A stretch of DNA of 64,000 bases from Cohnella cholangitidis (GTDB lineage Bacteria > Bacillota > Bacilli > Paenibacillales > Paenibacillaceae): positions 5,629,501 through 5,693,500 of the forward strand of contig NZ_CP041969.1 of NCBI RefSeq assembly GCF_014107495.1, read 5' to 3'. Under the pieces are notes generated by a model, which was given only the letters and a program-made list of their open reading frames with translations, did no database searches and was not told the DNA's origin. Of the stretch, positions 19,601 through 29,800 are shown piece by piece. The stretch's first letter is position 1. Every line of letters starts with the position of its first letter. The position numbers were made by a program, and so were the translations under genes.

Positions 19601-22600
19601 GAAGCGATCGCCGAATTCATTCGACCGTTCGATTTGACGAAAGCGCCTCTGTTCCGCGCCGGATTAATCCGAACGGATGAGCGAAAGCATGTCCTGCTAT
19701 TCGACATGCATCATATCGTAGCGGACGGCGTTTCCATCAGCCTGCTCATGAAGGACTTCTTCGATCTGTATCAAGGGACGCTTTTGCCGGCGCCGCGAAT
19801 CCAATATCGCGATTATGCCTTTTGGCAAGGAGGATTCTATTCCGAACCCTCTATGCGGCAGCATGAATCTTATTGGTTAAAGGTATTCCCGGACGAGATA
19901 CCCGTATTGAATTTGCCGGTTGATTCCCCGCGTCCGGTCGTACGCAGCTACGCCGGTCGACGCTTCGGCTTCGAGCTTGCTTCCGACTTGCGGGAAGCGG
20001 TCAAGAAGCTTGCGTTCGGAATGGGTGCCACGCCGTATATGGTTTATTTGGCCGCGTTCAATATCCTCTTAGCCAAAACCTCGGGACAAGACGACATCGT
20101 GGTCGGTTCGCCCGTTGCCGGCAGGCCTCACGCCGATCTTCAAACGATGGTCGGCATGTTCGTTCAAACGCTGGCGCTACGGAACAAGCCCGTCGGTACG
20201 AGAACGTTCCGGCAGTTCGTCGCGGAAGTGAAAGATAACGCGCTGGAAGCTTTCGAACATCAAGATTATCCGTTCGAGTCGTTGGTAGAGAAATTAAACG
20301 TCCCGCGCGATCTCAGCCGAAATCCGCTGTTCGATACGATGTTCGTCTATCAGAATATGGACTGGACGAATCAACAAGCGGCGGGGCTGCGGTTTCAACC
20401 TTATCTTTACGATACCGAACAGAGCCGCTTCGATCTGACGCTGGAGTTGGCGGAAATCGGTGATGGCATGCGGGTTCATTTCGAATTCGCGACGGATTTG
20501 TTTTTGCCGAAGACGATCGAACGGCTTTCCCGCCATTTTATACAAATTCTAAAAGAAGTCACCACTGCTCCGGACATTCCGTTGTCCCGGATCGATATGC
20601 TTGAAAAAGCCGAGAAGTCGCAGATTTTATTCGGGTTTAACGCGACTTACTCCGATTATGCGGGAGATAAGACGGTTCATCGGCTATTCGAGGAGCGGGT
20701 TCGCCAAACCCCGGATCAGGCGGCGCTTGTTTGCGAAGACAAACATCTAACTTACCGGGAGTTGAATGAAAAGGCGAATCGGTTAGCCCGAGCGTTAAGG
20801 GACGAAGGGGTACAGCCGGATCAATTGGTCGGCATGTTGGTCGAGCGGTCGTTCGAAATGCTCATCGGCATTCTCGCGATTTTAAAAGCAGGGGGCGCTT
20901 ACGTTCCGATAGATCCCGAATATCCGCCGGAACGCATGAGCTACATTTTGGAAGACTCCGGAGCGAAGCTATTGTTGCTCCAAGGGCGATTGAAAGGAAG
21001 GCTGCCCGAGGAAGGCTTTTGCGGGAAATTGATCGAATTGGACGACCCGCGAACATACGATCGGGACGGGGCGACGGTCGAGGCCGTTGCGGCGCCGTCT
21101 CACTTGGCTTACGTCATCTATACTTCGGGTTCCACGGGTAAACCGAAAGGCGTCATGATCGAGCATCGATCCGCCGTTCACATTCTTAGTCAACTGGAAC
21201 GCAAATATCCGATGCTCCCGGGCGATCGGTATTTGCTGAAAACAACCTACGCGTTCGATGTATCCGTTGCCGAACTGTTCGGTTGGTTTGCAGGGAACGG
21301 AACGTTGGTTATTTTACCGCCGGGACACGAGAAAGATCCGACATTGTTGCTGCATGCGATCGAACGCCAGCGTATCACCCACGTCAACTTCGTTCCTTCG
21401 ATGTTTCATGCCTTGTTGAATTCATTCTCGGAATCGCAATTGGCCGGCGCTCGGAATTTGAAATATGTTTTCGTGGCCGGCGAAGCGTTATCCAAGAAGT
21501 TAGTAGACCAATATCACAGTCTGCAATTGCCGGCTAAGCTGGAAAATATTTATGGACCGACGGAAGTGACGATCTATGCAACCCAATATCCGACAGTGCT
21601 AGGCGCTACGGCTTTGTCGAACGTCCCGATCGGCAAACCGCTGGGTAATGTTCAAGCTTGGATCGTGAACGGCGACTTCCAGCTTCAGCCGATCGGCGTA
21701 CCCGGCGAATTGTGCGTATCGGGAGAGGGATTGGCGCGGGGCTACTTAAACCGGCCGGACTTAACGGAACAAAAGTTCGTCGACAACCCGTTCGTTCCCG
21801 GGGACCGAATGTACAGAACGGGGGATTTCGTTCGCTGGCTGCCGGACGGAAATATCGAATATTTGGGACGGATCGACCATCAGGTCAAAATTCGCGGCTA
21901 TCGGATCGAGCTTGGAGAGGTGGAATCCCAACTGCGGCAGACTGCGTTAGTCGAAGAAGCGGTGGTGGTCGCTTTAACGGACGGGACGGGGCAAAAGGTT
22001 TTATGCGCTTATTTCGTTGCCGGGGAGCCGTTGTCCGCCGCCGAACTGAGAGGGGCGCTCGCTAAGGAGCTGCCTGGTTATATGATTCCTTCCCGCTTTA
22101 TGCAACTGGAGAGCATGCCGCTGAACGCCAACGGGAAAATCAATCTCAAAGCGCTGCCCGAGCCCGTGTTCGAGCTTGATCAAACCTACGAAGCGCCGAG
22201 TAACTCGCTTGAATCCGAGCTGGCGCAAATTTGGTCGGATGTGCTCGGGATAGAGACGATCGGCGTGCAGGAGCGTTTCTTTGAAATAGGAGGCCATTCC
22301 TTGAACGCGATCGCGATGCGGACCCGAATCCAGCAATCGTTCCAAATCGAGCTTTCCTTAACGGACATTTTTCAATCTCCTACGATAAAACAGCTCGCCC
22401 AGGCGATCGAGCAAGCTTCTCCGGCCGTTTACGCCGGCATTCCGCTGGCGGAACAGCGGCGCGATTATCCTTTGTCTTCGGGACAGTTGAATCTGTTCGT
22501 CCTTCATCAACTCGAAGGAGGAGCAACCGCCTATAACCTTCCCGGCCTCTTCAGGGTGGAGGGAGCCATAGATCGGCATAGGGCGGAAGAAGCATTCCGG

Positions 22601-23830
22601 AAGTTGATTCGCAGACAGGAGTCGCTCCGCACGTCCTTTGCGGTTGACAATGGCCGGTTCGTGCAGATTATCCATTCGGAAGCGGAGTTTGAGATCGAGT
22701 ATCGGGAGGAGTACGAGGATACCTTCGAGTCCGTCTGCCGTTCCCTGATCGCGCCGTTCGATTTAAGCCGTCCGCCGCTCGTGCGAGTTGCCTTGATCAA
22801 ATTGATCGATAGGCGCTTGATCGCACGGGAAGCTTCCGCGACAGAAGAAGATCAACGCCACGTGTTGTTCTTCGATATGCATCATATCGTTTCTGACGGA
22901 GTCTCCTTAGCCGTAATGATGCGCGATTTCGTGCAGCTGTACGATGGCAGGGAACTCCCCGAGCTGCGCATTCAATATAAAGATTACGCGGTATGGCAAC
23001 AGCAACAGATGGAGAGCGATGCGTACGCGCGGCATGCGGCTTATTGGCATAACGCGTTCGGCGGCCCGCTGCCGGAGCTTAGGCTGCCGACGGACTTCCC
23101 GCGTCCTGCCGTTCAAAGCTTCCAAGGCAATCGGGTCCATCTTTCTCTCGACGAGGATTTGACGGAGAAGCTGAAGGCGATCGCCGCCGACAACGGCGCA
23201 ACGTTAAATATGGTTTTATTTGCTGCTTATTCCATACTGCTCTCCAAGATTAGCGGACAAGAGGACCTGGTCATCGGAATTCCATCAGCGGGCAGAACGG
23301 ACCACGATTTGCAGCCTTTGATCGGGATGTTCGTCCAAATGCTGGCTTTGCGGTGCAAACCGACTAACGGCCTTACTTTCGATCGTTTGTTGCAGGATGT
23401 CAAACAACTGACGTTGTCTGCCTTCGAACATCAGCATTATCCGCTCGAAGAGCTGATCAAGGGATTGAACCTTCCTCGCGATATTAGTCGGAATCCGTTA
23501 TTCGACGTTTCGTTCGTTATGCAAAATTACGAGAAAACGGAGTTCAAAGCCGATCGGCTTAGCGCTTCGCCTCTTGCTTTCGTTCCCGATTCGGCTAAGT
23601 TCGACCTCACTTTGGAGGCGGTCGAGTCGGACGGCCGTCTGGATTTGTCGTTGGAATACGCGGTCAAGCTGTTTCGGATGAAGACGGCCGAAAGATGGCT
23701 AGACGACTTCGCGCGCGTTCTGCAAGTCGTCGTATCCGATTCGAAAATCGAATTGCGCAACGTGACATTGGACAGCGGCTCGTTCCGTAACCAACCTTTA
23801 ATGCTCGAGGACGTGGATTTCAACTTTTAA
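13604..23830 (+). CDS. PKS-NRPS C: KS-ACP-C-FkbH-PCP-C-A(X)-PCP-C
   Basis: 3408 residues with AGGAGG before the ATG. The ketosynthase has Cys200 (DTACSSS), His333 (EAHGTGT) and His373 (NFGHLDHAAG). The AT is missing: a KS-AT linker of about 190 residues runs straight to the post-AT segment PLPTYPFEKSRCW, then the ACP (GGDSIMAM, Ser688). A condensation domain (HHIVSDG, His874) is followed by a FkbH/HAD-IIIC block at about 1190-1740: an N-terminal part reading FQQLLDPNSL, then LDCDNTLWRG (Asp1394, Asp1396), CSKNNE and FVDDNAKE. A PCP follows (GGNSLQAV, Ser1856), so the FkbH block sits where an A domain belongs and should load a glyceryl unit from glycolytic bisphosphoglycerate. Then come C (HHIVADG, His2036), A ([11 protein letters not shown] near 2506, pocket DVANFAIIYK, no residue assigned), PCP (Ser2899) and C (HHIVSDG, His3093). 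There is no KR, so a beta-keto group is expected. Confidence 0.92.
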   Translation: MLDFNLIEFNDTDADQLEEIEELSSQEIAVIGISAKLPLVDNLDQFWKFVRSGVDFISEFPKSRRQDTDIYARGRTREGEQPAYFDGAYLEDIDCFDHAFFRLSPKEASLMSPNQRLFLETAWKAIEDAGYSKLQMAGSQTGVYVGFNTDTLYDYKRMIAETDPDSLSLAVPGNLTSVIAGRLSYLLDLKGPSMCVDTACSSSLVAVHLACQAIRNQECEMAIAGSVKMNLLPLENEVKIGIEASDWRAHTFDDSSDGTGAGEGVIAFVLKPLHRALQDGDFIHGVIKGSAVNQDGSSVGMTAPNVKSQEEVIVRAWQNAGIDPETISYIEAHGTGTKLGDPIEIDGLHRAFRRFTDRRQFVAIGSVKANFGHLDHAAGMAGMLKAIMAMRNREIPPLPHFAKPNRAIDFIQSPLYVNDRLTEWETNSYPRRCGVSAFGMSGTNCHVVLEEAPKKEDKMDSGEGMQEEHLLTLSAKSEAALGRLVQQYARLSLEQISLADLCYTANTGRGHYEYRLAVVFHNAGELSEQLARLIDGGLTDNRSQGIYYGNPKSISEGIAGTGAWNAQRHVTDVRTDPRRDIARSYTEGADVEWSKLYAGQRRYRIPLPTYPFEKSRCWLDAPNPARFGTEYDARIERNSSPDREIVITGKPNGSYSDIETVIAQAWGHTLGLRQVDLADNYYELGGDSIMAMKIVNRISLQLSVRLEVADLLKHATIGDLASFIERLPIDDPQSASGIAALTKIDAREQYPLTSSQYRVFIQEQFAAAGTGNNTPFGIKVTGELDASRLESCFRQLIQRHESLRSSFAFVNGEAVTRVDLDPEFQVQHFRSSEERLDQVVREFIRPFDLEKSPLLRVGLVEISTRQHLILIDLHHIVSDGVSTSILIKEFCELYKGAALPELPLQYTDYSVWQREMLESDGYRQQKQFWLIQLSGELPLLNMPVDYARGDRKAFNGNTLHASISAELKSKLERLAQQRNMTLNSLLFSVYAWMLSQRSGQNDLVVGTLVAGRNQPHLDKIIGMFINFLPIRVGVQPELSFADFASEVHRSIVEAYAHDYPFDQMINDLQVKTERSRNPLYDTMFVYHNEFSMNPTDRLNMDEVGLLFEQYPLLNPASPLDFKLDVWNGLSESLTLVLQYDTSLFKESTMQQGLNHFVKLAELVAENPDQLLSSIVLFDASEAASKADSRLKEPLPVAVSATFTAEPIAASVEWWCRQFHQEVGIEFAAYHQVFQQLLDPNSLISVNDGINLLLIRFEDWIRDDDSVAMDGITSKLERIYSDLMTALRNRSKLGTYLIGTFPVSARLTHSGEISAYLESLNERWMNDLAGLGNVHVIDLGQSLAALYQVPEIFDPVKDQEGHMPFTDEFYGAMGTAVARTIVSRNAHPFKVVVLDCDNTLWRGVCGEDGPLGISIDEPFLALQRFMLDRYNEGMLLAICSKNNEPDVWEVFDRNPNMLLKKEHFVGAKINWSAKADNIRTLSEELNLGLDSFIFVDDNAKECGEMIARCPEVLTLQIPKLAWQIPYYLKHVWAFDKFVVTEEDRQRSAYYAAESQRRSMQDHAAASIDEFLGSLDLKLKMRLLTEEQIGRAAQLTQRTNQFNLSTIRRTDEDVRRLISDPNMMCWGIEVADRFGDYGFVGLVFGFAERNALVLDTFLLSCRVLGRRVEQAILSELKRVAVAAEAHCIEAPFVATAKNDPFKLFLEQTGWEHSENQPDEERYVLPLERIPDEVAWITAWEDNPELNLPERQVAAGYSRASNLASQPEARQEQPMLWDVLGYEDVELTHRNQLLPLQFHRAEQLMKLTIRTREEQQRMGKEYDEPSNETEMELTSIWEEILGMEPIGVQDHFFDIGGNSLQAVSLASRIHQRFQVEISLRDLFAIPTIRQLASLINRKEQSEHSSIEPAIEQVAYPVTSAQKRLLVLQQLDVPNLAYNQPVLFTVDGDLDVGRFRYACEQLVRRHRILTTAFRWEQGEFVGWLDECTDFAVDYDELAGKSLTEAIAEFIRPFDLTKAPLFRAGLIRTDERKHVLLFDMHHIVADGVSISLLMKDFFDLYQGTLLPAPRIQYRDYAFWQGGFYSEPSMRQHESYWLKVFPDEIPVLNLPVDSPRPVVRSYAGRRFGFELASDLREAVKKLAFGMGATPYMVYLAAFNILLAKTSGQDDIVVGSPVAGRPHADLQTMVGMFVQTLALRNKPVGTRTFRQFVAEVKDNALEAFEHQDYPFESLVEKLNVPRDLSRNPLFDTMFVYQNMDWTNQQAAGLRFQPYLYDTEQSRFDLTLELAEIGDGMRVHFEFATDLFLPKTIERLSRHFIQILKEVTTAPDIPLSRIDMLEKAEKSQILFGFNATYSDYAGDKTVHRLFEERVRQTPDQAALVCEDKHLTYRELNEKANRLARALRDEGVQPDQLVGMLVERSFEMLIGILAILKAGGAYVPIDPEYPPERMSYILEDSGAKLLLLQGRLKGRLPEEGFCGKLIELDDPRTYDRDGATVEAVAAPSHLAYVIYTSGSTGKPKGVMIEHRSAVHILSQLERKYPMLPGDRYLLKTTYAFDVSVAELFGWFAGNGTLVILPPGHEKDPTLLLHAIERQRITHVNFVPSMFHALLNSFSESQLAGARNLKYVFVAGEALSKKLVDQYHSLQLPAKLENIYGPTEVTIYATQYPTVLGATALSNVPIGKPLGNVQAWIVNGDFQLQPIGVPGELCVSGEGLARGYLNRPDLTEQKFVDNPFVPGDRMYRTGDFVRWLPDGNIEYLGRIDHQVKIRGYRIELGEVESQLRQTALVEEAVVVALTDGTGQKVLCAYFVAGEPLSAAELRGALAKELPGYMIPSRFMQLESMPLNANGKINLKALPEPVFELDQTYEAPSNSLESELAQIWSDVLGIETIGVQERFFEIGGHSLNAIAMRTRIQQSFQIELSLTDIFQSPTIKQLAQAIEQASPAVYAGIPLAEQRRDYPLSSGQLNLFVLHQLEGGATAYNLPGLFRVEGAIDRHRAEEAFRKLIRRQESLRTSFAVDNGRFVQIIHSEAEFEIEYREEYEDTFESVCRSLIAPFDLSRPPLVRVALIKLIDRRLIAREASATEEDQRHVLFFDMHHIVSDGVSLAVMMRDFVQLYDGRELPELRIQYKDYAVWQQQQMESDAYARHAAYWHNAFGGPLPELRLPTDFPRPAVQSFQGNRVHLSLDEDLTEKLKAIAADNGATLNMVLFAAYSILLSKISGQEDLVIGIPSAGRTDHDLQPLIGMFVQMLALRCKPTNGLTFDRLLQDVKQLTLSAFEHQHYPLEELIKGLNLPRDISRNPLFDVSFVMQNYEKTEFKADRLSASPLAFVPDSAKFDLTLEAVESDGRLDLSLEYAVKLFRMKTAERWLDDFARVLQVVVSDSKIELRNVTLDSGSFRNQPLMLEDVDFNF

Positions 23831-23845
23831 TGGGGAGGAATAAAA

Positions 23846-26800
23846 GTGATCGATAAGCAAAGGCAGAACGGGACGGAAGTCCATGCCGATTATGAGATCG
23901 ACAAGCAATACTGGTTGAAGCAACTCCAGGGAAATCCGGCTCCTTCCGCGTTTCCCTTCGATTTTACGATCGCCGATCGGAGTAGCCGTAGGATTGACGA
24001 GATTAGCGTCCCGATACCGGATGCGCTGGCAGCCAAGCTGACTTCCGCGAGCAACGGTTCGGACCTTGGCCTATATATGATCTTACTGTCCGGCATCTTG
24101 TATTTGTTGCACAAATATACCCAGCATACGGATTTGGTCATCGGGTGTCCCGCGCTGCGCGGCGATGCCCCGAGGCTGAACCATATGCTGCCTGTCAGGG
24201 TGGAAATCGACGGAGAGATCACGTTCAAAGAGTGGATGTCCTCGATTAAACGGGCGGTAGCGGACGCCCTTCGGCATGACCGGTTCCCGCTGCAGCAGCT
24301 CAGACGGGATGCCGCATTGTCCCGAGTGATCGTCTTGCTCGACCCCCTTCAGGAGCAGTCGCACGCGAAGAGCGCGGATGCCGACATGCTGCTGAGCTTC
24401 GCCAAAGACATAGACTCGTTACGCTTGACGCTGCAATTCGATGCCGGTCTGTACCATGATCAGACCGTGCATGCCATAGCGAACCAATCGATCGCCTACT
24501 ATTCCTCCGTCATGGATTTCCCGGGTTGCCGGTTATCGGAGATCGAACTGCTGGCGCCGCAAGAAAAGGAACGGTTAGCCGGTTTCAACGGCGCAGCCGC
24601 AACGTATCCTCGAGAGAAGACGATCCATCGGCTGTTCGAAGAGCAGGCCGAGAAGACGCCCGACGCAGTGGCCGTCGCCTATGAAGGCAGCCGATTGACG
24701 TATGCGGAGCTGAACCGAAGAGCCAACCGACTCGCCCGTACGCTAAGAGCTCAAGGCGTTCAGGCCGACCAACTGGTCGGAATCATGGCCGAACGCTCGC
24801 CGGAGACGATTGTCTCCATCCTTGCGGTCGTAAAAGCCGGCGGCGCTTATGTCCCGGTCGATCCGGACTATCCGCAAGAGCGCATCGCCTACATGTTGGC
24901 CGATTCGGGCGTGAAGGTGCTGCTGATGCAACGGCAACAACGCGAACGCGTTTCGTTCACAGGCACCGTCGTATATGTCGACGATCCATCGGCTTATGAT
25001 GCGGACGGTGCGAATTTGGAGCCGATATCGGGCCCGGATCATTTGGCATATGTCATTTACACGTCGGGATCGACGGGGAATCCGAAGGGAGCCTTGATCG
25101 AGCATAAGAACGTTGTCCGGCTGTTATTCAACAGCGACAATTTGTTCGACTTCGGCGCGGAGGACACGTGGACGTTATTCCATTCCTTCTGCTTCGACTT
25201 CTCGGTATGGGAAATGTACGGGGCTCTGCTGAACGGGGGAAAACTGGTTATCGTTCCAAGCCTTACCGCGAGAAATCCGGAACAATTCCTGAGACTGCTC
25301 CAAGACGAGCAAGTGACGATCCTGAATCAGACTCCGACCTATTTCTATCAAGTCGTTCAAGCGGATCAAACCTATGATGTCCGCAACCTGCGCTTACGAA
25401 AAGTAATCTTCGGCGGAGAAGCGTTAAGCCCCTATGCGCTGAAGGACTGGAAAGCGAAATATCCGAATACGCAGTTGATTAATATGTACGGCATTACCGA
25501 AACGACCGTCCATGTTACCTATAAGGAAATTACGGAGTTGGAGATCGAGCAGGCGAAGAGCAATATCGGCAAAGCGATCCCGACGCTGCAAGCGTACATT
25601 CTGGACGACAACGGCCGTCTTCTGCCGATCGGAATGCAAGGAGAGCTATACGTCGCCGGGGACGGTCTGGCGCGAGGTTATCTTAACCGGCCGGAGTTGA
25701 CGGCCGAGAAGTTCGTGACTCATCCTTTCAGCCCCGGCGAGCGGATGTACCGGACGGGGGATTTGGCGAGATGGCTGCCGGACGGCAACCTCGAGTATTT
25801 GGGACGGATCGACCACCAAGTGAAAATCCGCGGATATCGAATCGAGCTAGGCGAGGTGGAAGCCCAGTTGTTGAAAGCGGCGGCCGTTCAGGAAGCGATC
25901 GTCATCGCGCGGGAGGACGGCGCGGGGCAGAAGGAGCTGTGCGCGTATTTCGTGTCGGACCGGCCGAGAGCGGCGGGCGAGCTGAGAGAAACGCTGGGGC
26001 AAACGCTGCCGAGCTACATGATTCCGGCTTACTATGTGCAATTGGAGCAGATGCCGTTGACCTCCAATGGCAAGATCGACCGCAAAGCTCTTCCCGCGCC
26101 GCAAGATATCGTTCAGTCCGGCGCGTCGTATCAAGCGCCAAGAAATACGGTTGAAGAGAAGTTCGCGCAAGCGTGGCAAGAAGTGTTGGGGCTTGCGCAA
26201 GTCGGCATTCACGATCCGTTCTTCGCTATCGGCGGAGATTCGATCAAGGTGATCCGCATCATCAGCAAGATTAACCAGCAGCTGCGAACGTCTATAACGG
26301 TGGCGGATTTCTATACTTCTCCGACGATCGCCGAATTGGCGGTTTTGGCAGAGAGCCGTCCGGCGGCAGGCGATGAACGGGAGAAGGGCTTGCGCATGGT
26401 GGCCGACATCAAGGAAAAGATCGCGGCCGAAACGGCTGAACGTCCGTTACCGGAACATACTGAAGACTACTATCCGCTCAGTAACATTCAGATGAGCATG
26501 GTGTTCTACTCGAAGATGATGCCGCAGCAACCGATCTATCACGATCAATTTTTCTTTCTGTTGGAAATGCCCGGCTTCGATTGGGACACCTTTCAACGGT
26601 CGATCACCGTCTTGGCGCAGCGCCATCCTATTCTGAGAACGTCCTTCGATTTGCAAAGCTACAGCGCGCCGCTTCAGATCGTTCATCGTAATCGTTTGCC
26701 GCAAGTGGAGTTAACCGATTTGACCGAACGCCGGGAAAGCGAGCAAGAGCAGGCGATTCGTGCTTATATGGCGCAAGATCTGCAGGACAAATTCAAGTTC

Positions 26801-29800
26801 GACGGAGATCTAATGTGGCGCCTGCGCGCGTTTCGTTTGACCGACAGGGAATTATGCCTCGTGCTGTCGTTCCATCATGCGATATTGGACGGTTGGAGCG
26901 TGGCGACCTTCAACAAGGAGTTGATCGAAACATACAGCGCGCTGGTCGCCGGCAAGCCGTATACGTTTCCTGCTCTGAAAGCGACTTACAAAGATTACGT
27001 GGCCATTCAGCAATCCCGACAAGAATCGGAAGAAACGCGACGTTTTTGGAAGGATTGCCTGCAAGGCTACACGCGCAACAAGCTTCCGTTCAATTTGGCC
27101 GGCAAAGTGATCGGCGAGCAAGCGGGGAACGCCATTTACCGGAAACAGGTGGATCCGCGAACGTGGGGCTCGCTAGTTAAGTTCTCGCAACAGCATCGGT
27201 ATACGATGAGGGAAATTTGTTTCTCCGCTTATTTATACTTGATGCACGTTCTCACGACGGAGCACGACCTGGTAACGGGAATCGTTACCCACGATCGCCC
27301 GCAAATCGAGGACGGGGACGCGATGCTCGGCTGCTTCTTGAACACGTTGCCGTTCCGGATCGACGTCGACCGCAAGTTGACGCGGCTGAAATTCCTCGAA
27401 CAAGTGAAAATCCGGATGCACGACATGTTCGCGCACGAGCTCTTCTTAGTGGATATCGCTCAAGAGGTCGGAGACGCGAAAGGGGATTTAAGCAATCCTT
27501 TGTTCGATGCTTTGTTCAATTATACGGATTTCCATGTGATGGACGGGTTGGAGAACAACGCGTTCATGCGCGCTTCGGAACGCCGGATCGAACTGTCGTC
27601 CAGCGAAATGACGAACACGCTGTTCGACCTGGAAGTGTCTAGCGCGATGGATCAGACTTACATCCAGATTAAATACGCGCAAACGCATTTTCATAAGACG
27701 GAGATCGAAACCGCGTTCGACCTGTACGTGCGGATTTTGCAAGCGTTCGCCGATCATCCGGGCAGCGCGCTGCAAGAGATTCCGGTGCTGTCGGACGCGG
27801 AGCGCAAGCGGATTCTCTACGATTTCAATGCGACGGAAACGGCTTACGCCAAAGAGAAAACGTTGCATGCCTTATTGGAAGAACAAGCGGAGAGAACGCC
27901 AAACCTCGTCGCCTTGAAGCAAGACCAAGCCGTGATGACCTATGGGGAACTAAACGGACAAGCGAACAAAGTTGCCCGCATGCTGATCGACAGAGGGGTA
28001 AAGACGGGCGATCACGTGGGCTTGGCGGCAGAGCGCGGGTTCGATATGATAGTCGGCATGTACGGCATTTTGAAGGCCGGCGCGGCTTACGTTCCGATCG
28101 ACCCCGAATATCCGGATGACCGCAAAGATTACATCTGCCGCAACGCGGAGACGATGGCGTTGCTCGCGGATCGCGACTATGGGCTCGCGATCGAGAATAC
28201 GGTACCGCTCGACGCAGGAACGTATGCCCAATACCCGGACAACGATCTTGCGCTGCCCAAGGATTCGGGAGATCTGGCGTATATCATCTACACATCGGGC
28301 TCCACGGGCACGCCGAAAGGCGTCATGATCGAGCACCATTCGGCCGTGAATCTCGTTCAGTGGGTGAACAAGCGATTCGAGGTGGGCGAACGGGATACGC
28401 TGCTGTTCGTGACTTCGATGTGCTTCGATCTATCGGTTTACGACGTATTCGGCACGCTGGCTTGCGGAGGCAAGGTCGTCATCGCGCGCAAGGAGCAAGT
28501 GCAGAACCATGTCGAACTCATTCGCCTGATGAAAGAGGAAAACGTGACGTTCTGGGATTCCGTTCCTTCGACGATGAACCATCTGGTCAACATGATCGAG
28601 CAAGAAGAGCCTAGCTTCCTGCAGAGGAGCCTAAGGCTCGTCTTCTTAAGCGGGGATTGGATTCCCGTTCCCCTGCCGAATGCGATCCGTTCCTTCTTCC
28701 CGAATGCGGAAGTGATCGCGCTCGGAGGCGCGACGGAAGCGACCGTCTGGTCGAACTATTATCCGGTCCAAGCGGTAGAGAAGACGCAAACGAGCATTCC
28801 GTACGGCAATCCGATGGACAATAATACGTTTTATATTTTAGACGATCAAATGAGCCCCGTGCCCTATGGCGTAGCCGGGGAGCTGTATATAGGCGGCGTC
28901 GGGGTCGCCCGAGGCTACATGAACGACAGCGAGAAGACGGCGAATTCCTTCGTGCCTAACCCGTTCATAGACGAACCTGGATCAACTATGTACAAAACCG
29001 GGGATTTAGGCCGGATGCTGCCAAGCGGGGCGATGGAGTTTCTGGGCCGGAAGGATCATCAGGTTAAAATCCGGGGATTCCGCGTGGAGCTCGGAGAGAT
29101 CGAAAGCCATCTGTTCAAGCACGAACAAATCAGGGAAGCGGTCGTACTGAGCAAACAGGATGCGGACGGGGTCGCCTATTTGTGCGCCTATGTCGTCTTC
29201 CATGAAACGATGACCTCGCAGGAATTGAGAGAATACTTGTCCGCGAAGCTGCCGGGTTACATGGTGCCTTCGGCATTCGTGACATTAGAGCGGCTTCCGT
29301 TAACTTCGAACGGCAAAATAGACCGGAAAGCGTTGCCTGAGCCTGAACGGCATACGAGGAGCGATTCCGCGGAATCGAAGCCAAGAACGGGGCTCGAGTC
29401 GCAGCTCGCGCGAATTTGGCAAGACGTGCTAGGCCTGGACGAGATCAACAGAGACGATAACTTCTTCGAAATCGGAGGACACTCTTTGCGGGCAACGAGC
29501 TTGGTCACGAAGCTTCACAAGGAGATGAACATTTCTTTCCCGTTGCGGGAAGTGTTCGAATTTCCGACGATCGAGCAGATGGCTCAAGCGATTGAGGGCC
29601 TGCAACAAAACGCGTATTTCACGATACCCGTCGTGGAAGAGAGGGAGACTTATCCCGTTTCTTCCGCGCAGAAGCGGTTGTATATATTGAGCCAAATAGA
29701 GGATGGCGTAACCAGCTATAACGTTCCGGCCGTCCTAACCGTCGAAGGGGCGATTGACAGGACGCGGCTGGAAGCTACGATTCGGCGATTAATCAATCGC

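Noticed and set aside
26450-27800. Heterocyclisation domain before the Cys-like A domain
   Set aside because: The motif is HHAILDG, not DxxxxD, so thiazoline formation is not supported.
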